From assembly GCA_020536535.1 (NCBI GenBank), contig JAHLWZ010000004.1, positions 62,001 through 126,000 of the forward strand: a DNA stretch of 64,000 nt. Reading direction: 5' to 3'. The notes beneath the pieces are model-generated. The model was not told the DNA's origin. It did no database searches and was given only the letters and a program-made list of their open reading frames with translations. This DNA is from Pelomyxa schiedti (lineage: Eukaryota > Evosea > Pelobiontida > Pelomyxidae). The position numbers and the translations under genes are program-made. Positions 60,404 through 64,000 of the stretch are shown piece after piece (position 1 is the stretch's first letter; each line of letters opens with the position of its first letter).

Positions 60404-60714
60404 TTTCTATCAGTACACCGTTTTTTTTTTTTGTTTTTTGTTTATCTATTTCTTTCAAAGCCTAACTGACAGAGAAACACCCGAAGGGGAATGCTGTCAC
60501 ATCATTCACCACGGAAGTGTAACACAGAAAAGGGTCAGAACTCAGGGACAGCTTGGACAAATCGAGAACAAAAGCACAATACACGAAATTGATGGACGGG
60601 AACGAAGGCGATGGCGGTGCAAGACGGAGAACGAGATTTGTGAAGAAGTATTTTGTTACTGACTACGCCAAGGCACGTCACTGCTCCCTAGGAGATTTTT
60701 TTTTTTGAGACCTA
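60404..60714. other. 311-bp gap between divergent genes
   Basis: Contains T-runs (60421-60434) and an open frame of about 90 codons that I do not support. It probably holds the promoters of the UIM protein and the zf-PARP-WWE protein. Confidence 0.4.
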
Positions 60715-61577
60715 ATGGCAGGCACCCATAAGACAGGGAAAAGCAGGTGCAAGTACAGTGGGTGCAAAACCAGAATTGAAGGCAGACTGGTGCGACTCGG
60801 GCGAATAATGCACAACCCTTTCGACCCAACTGGTGGCTCTATGGTCAAGTAAGTAACCCACAATACTTTTTTTTTTTTTGTATCATGCATACAATCAACA
60901 TTAATCAGTGAAGCTGGTACCACCCCGAATGCCTATTCATGGGTGCAATGCGTACCCTCACGCGCTGTGGGGCAAAACACAAGAAGGAGCCAACGTGCGG
61001 CGACGCCATGCCCAGGCCAGAGTCCCTGGGAGCTGTGGTTCTCAAATTCCTGAGAGACACTGAGGATGTGAAGGGGTTCGGCAGGCTTGCGCCCAAAGAC
61101 CAGGATTCGCTCCGCCATTTGCTGGAGACCCACATCCCGCCGCTGATTGAATTGTACAACAACCTGAACAAGGAGAGAGTGCCTGATACTAGCAGTGACA
61201 CTACATCACCCACGCTTTGCACAACAGCATCAGCAACAGCAACAACAAAAACAACAGAACCAGCACAGTCGGCTTTCTTTGACAATCCCAGAGGGTCTGA
61301 GTTGTGTGATGTCACCCGCTGGTATTACAAGGATGATAGCGGCGATGGCTCAGACTCGTCGGGATGGATGCCGTTCTCTGTAAGCACAGACATAGAGGAG
61401 GCATTTCAGGCACACCAACCAATGTGTAAGGTAAAGCCTCTTGCTACTCCTTTTTGTGTATTCATACATGGCCTCATCAAGGTTAGTGAAGAACAGTTCA
61501 TTGACTTTGAAGAAATGCTCCTGAGGTTCTTTGGTGACTTTTCTGCTTCCACAGCAAAACCAGTACGAAGAGGGTGA
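60715..61577 (+). CDS. PARP-type zinc finger plus WWE domain protein without PARP catalysis
   Basis: Two exons. Exon 1 (MAGTHKTGKSRCKYSGCKTR, GRLVRLGRIMHNPFDP) joins across a GTAAGT intron to NWYHPECLFMGAMR, giving the C..C...HxxC layout and WYHPEC block of a PARP-like DNA-break finger. A helical segment follows (LGAVVLKFLRDTEDVKGFGR, DQDSLRHLLETHIPPLIELY), similar to the region between fingers in PARP1 relatives. Then comes a Thr-rich linker. The C-terminal domain reads RWYYKDDSGDG, SGWMPFSVSTDIEEAFQAH, EQFIDFEEMLLRF and STAKPVRRG, matching a WWE domain, which in other proteins binds poly(ADP-ribose) units. No ART catalytic domain follows; the stop is at 61577. Confidence 0.7.
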
Positions 61578-61674
61578 AGGAATGCACCTGTTCCATTCAA
61601 CCAGAGCCATTGATGTTACAAATAGAATGAGTTTTTACACTTTTGTTTAGTTTATATTGTCTGTCTCTTTGAGT

Positions 61675-64000
61675 CAACTTGAATGTGTGACTGTTGCCTT
61701 TTCACCCAATAATGCTGTGTAGGCATGTTGCAGGTCAGGCTCGTAGATTGCACGTTGAGTATCAGGCAAAAATCTCACTGTGGATTAGTTATACCCGCCG
61801 CAATTTTCGCCAAGTTATTACCAAGGGAAAGTGCACGACCCATCCACTGCTCAGCCTGTTTGTATTGATGGTTGGTTAGTTGTATTCCATACCCTCGCGT
61901 CACACTTTTGTGGTGTCGTGCACTCTGTGATAGTACACTGCATTGTTCTGGGCGGTGGCTAGCAACCACTGAAGTTCAGTTGCAGGGTATTCTCCTGAAG
62001 TGGTATTAGATTGGGAATAAACTGTGACAGCACTGGTACCACGCTGTAAGCCATGGAGGATTTGCAGAATTTCAGTAAAGAACACCTGGAAATGTGAACC
62101 TTGGTTGGAAAGTAGGGAGGAAAAAACCTCGGTGGCATCACGACTGAATTGAAGTGTGATTAAGAACCTTAAGTTCGCATGAGATAAAAAATAAGGGATA
62201 TCAAATCTTGCCGGAATATTGAGGCTAAAGGAAGTCACAGTGGGACACAAAAAAGAGAGGATATACATGTCTTCTTGTAATTTATTGGAGGGTGGGTATT
62301 ATAGAACCTCAGTGCTAATCTCAAAGCTTCCTGGCACACTACTGAGAGTAAGTGAACCAAGAAGAAGGGTTATCCTCACGTGTGAGATTTGTAGAAGGTC
62401 CGTCATTACAAATACTTGCAATGTGCAGTATGATGTTTCCTGTCATCCCAGGAATTTTTTCAGCTGCTCTTAGAAGGCCCATAAGCACGGTGGGATCACT
62501 TTTATTAAAGTAGGACCTTGCCTGTCACTCATGAGTGCAAGGCTTATTTTCAAGTCCAAAAAAGAACCTTGAATTCCATTAAATGCAACAGTGGAAAAGC
62601 TTTCTGTATTTGAAGCGCTACAGAAATATTAATCATTGGTTCATTTTTCTTAGAGATCACCTGCTGGTGTAAGTGTTTGCATTTGATTGCACACATTCTT
62701 GCATGTTTCTATCATGGAAAGAGTCTCCCGAAGTGGTTCTTCCTGAAAGTTGTTTGAACGAACGATTGATGGATATGTATCATCGCCTTACCAATGCTGA
62801 GGAACTAGAGTGAAGCCGGTCAAGCTTTTCGAACATCGCTCCAATTGCCATCTTGGAATCCTTAAATAAAAAGAAAAAAACGCTGGAACGAATAACCAAA
62901 AGAGATCTAATGTACTGATCAGTTTAACGAGGAAACAAGTTGAAGGTACTTGTGTTGCATGTCCAAGGACTGTATTGTAGTACCTAGCAGAGTACTGAAG
63001 GTCCTATTCCCAGTTAGGAAAATGCATTCCCCAAAAACTCACCATGCGCTCTTAAATAAAGCGAGAGCATGGTCAAACTCAGTACGAGAGATGGCACAAC
63101 ATCTGAGAACAGTATTCAGATGAAACGGGAAAAAGAGGGCACTGTACCCCATATTCCATGAAAAAGAATTGAACCTACACAAATCTTGTCAGTGTGCAGC
63201 TTAAGTTGCTCAACCATTGGATCTCTTCCACGGTAGAACCAAAGACCACCTGGGCTCCAAACTTTGAAATCCAGTCACATAGAGTCTTAGTTTATTGTTT
63301 GCAGAACTTCTTTGAGTACTGAAATCTTACCTTGATATGGTGTGAAATTTTCACCAGCTGGACAACTGGGATCAAATCCGCAGTAGTGTTCCTAAAGTTT
63401 GTAAGAGCCTACTACCTAGTGGAAAGGTATACAGGGCCGTTGCAGAACCAAAATCGTTTTTTGCGAGTATTTTAACGAGACTTCTGGTGAGAATGGCAGC
63501 ATGCCCTGGGACTGACGAATCCGGGTGATAGTTGCACATAAGAGACTCAAGTGCACCTGCCGCCACTTCAAGTTCTTCCATCTGAAAATAGGTGCCATTC
63601 AAAGAGGAGAAGGTGAAAGGGAATAAACTTCAAATGCAGTTTGAGCACACAGTTCTGATTGGTGTGAGAATACTGAGTACCAACAGAAAAACATACCGAC
63701 ACATCCCTGCCAAAGCTCGGATCCAGCAAAGTTCTCGCAGATTATCTTTAATTCTTCTTTGCCTGATATTATTTTAGGGAAGGCATTTTCAACAGTATGA
63801 CTGCACATCGCAACAGGTCCCTCAAATGGAGCTGTGCAGCAAATAAAACGTAGTGCGCGGAAATTTGTGACGAATCGTGTTTTAGAGACTCTTGTACCAC
63901 TCTGACTGCTTCAGTGTAATTTTTCAGCTGTAAATTGCACTGCCCTTGAACTCTAGGAACTCGTATTTTACATTGGAAAGCCGCCAAGAAAATACCTCAG
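61675..64000 (-). CDS. SPO22/ZIP4/TEX11-like meiotic TPR protein (5' end outside window)
   Basis: Crossover-promoting ZMM protein in meiosis of yeast, plants and animals. Visible TPR-like helices include CNLQLKNYTEAVRVVQESL, HDSSQISAHYVLFAAQLHLR and MEELEVAAGALESLMCNYHP. Near the C-terminus ELQWLLATAQNNAVYYHRVH, QYKQAEQWMGRALSL and (after a 44-nt intron) VRFLPDTQRAIYEPDLQHA follow the conserved TEX11/Spo22 end (E-WL--AWN...AEQW---A...YE--L---Y--L). The stop is at 61675 after GEKATVTHSS. Introns run at about 40-60 nt. The N-terminal half lies beyond 64000. The family call rests on the C-terminal block. Confidence 0.6.

Noticed and set aside
61960-61985. A 17-nt intron (GTATAACTAATCCACAG) in the ZIP4-like gene
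   Set aside because: A 44-nt intron beginning earlier at GTAATA gives a better join (RALSL-VRFLP) and a normal intron size.

Overview
This is an intron-rich, gene-dense eukaryotic nuclear window with about 30 genes in 64 kb. Many introns are only about 40-70 nt and GT-AG, often beginning GTACC or GTAAG. Neighbouring genes are frequently 40-350 bp apart, and many are arranged as divergent pairs. I read the source as an anaerobic amoebozoan, most likely an archamoeba (Pelomyxa/Mastigamoeba-like). The evidence is (i) a fused AccD-AccA-PycB-biotin carrier transcarboxylase without biotin carboxylase, a type known from Giardia and Entamoeba; (ii) a Dictyostelium-type cAMP-receptor-like GPCR; (iii) tandem coronin (coronin-7), a RhoGEF, an LRR-Ras fusion, Sel1 proteins and degenerate ankyrin-like repeats. 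The genus is inference. The gene models come from reading splice junctions by eye, so small exons may be missed or misplaced.

Layout. 0-6 kb: 3' end of a NAPE-PLD-like hydrolase, a Nup50-like nucleoporin with a RanBP2-type finger, cytosolic branched-chain aminotransferase, a tiny SNARE-like protein and an F-box protein. 6-12.3 kb: coronin-7 and a secreted DUF4127 protein. 12.3-18.6 kb: a poorer accessory stretch with a kinase relic, a short MITE-like insertion, a Sel1-repeat gene carrying an apparent frame break, fragments of a second Sel1 copy in both orientations, and a bZIP-like gene that also seems frame-broken. 18.7-27 kb: ABCF3/GCN20-type ATPase, an LRR-Ras fusion and an ankyrin-like protein. 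27-37 kb: a DWIGL-repeat protein, a helical/TPR-like protein, an LRR-coiled-coil protein, a RhoGEF with signals for lipidation at both ends, and an unknown alpha/beta protein. 37-50 kb: a sirtuin with an added N-terminal beta-helix-like domain, the transcarboxylase and SMC5. 50-64 kb: ZW10, a small unknown, a probable pseudokinase, the cAMP-receptor-like GPCR, a UIM protein with an Rpn10-like C-terminus but no VWA domain, a PARP-finger/WWE protein without PARP catalysis, and the C-terminal part of a SPO22/ZIP4/TEX11-type meiotic protein.

Shared themes are membrane and actin signalling (coronin-7, RhoGEF, LRR-Ras, GPCR, SNARE, ZW10) and genome maintenance or sex (SMC5, sirtuin, PARP-finger/WWE, ZIP4-like). 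I see no operon-like system. The most unusual items are new domain combinations (LRR-Ras with an altered P-loop, beta-helix-sirtuin, zf-PARP-WWE, Nup50 with a zinc finger) and the doubly lipidated RhoGEF. No rRNA, tRNA or CRISPR was recognised.
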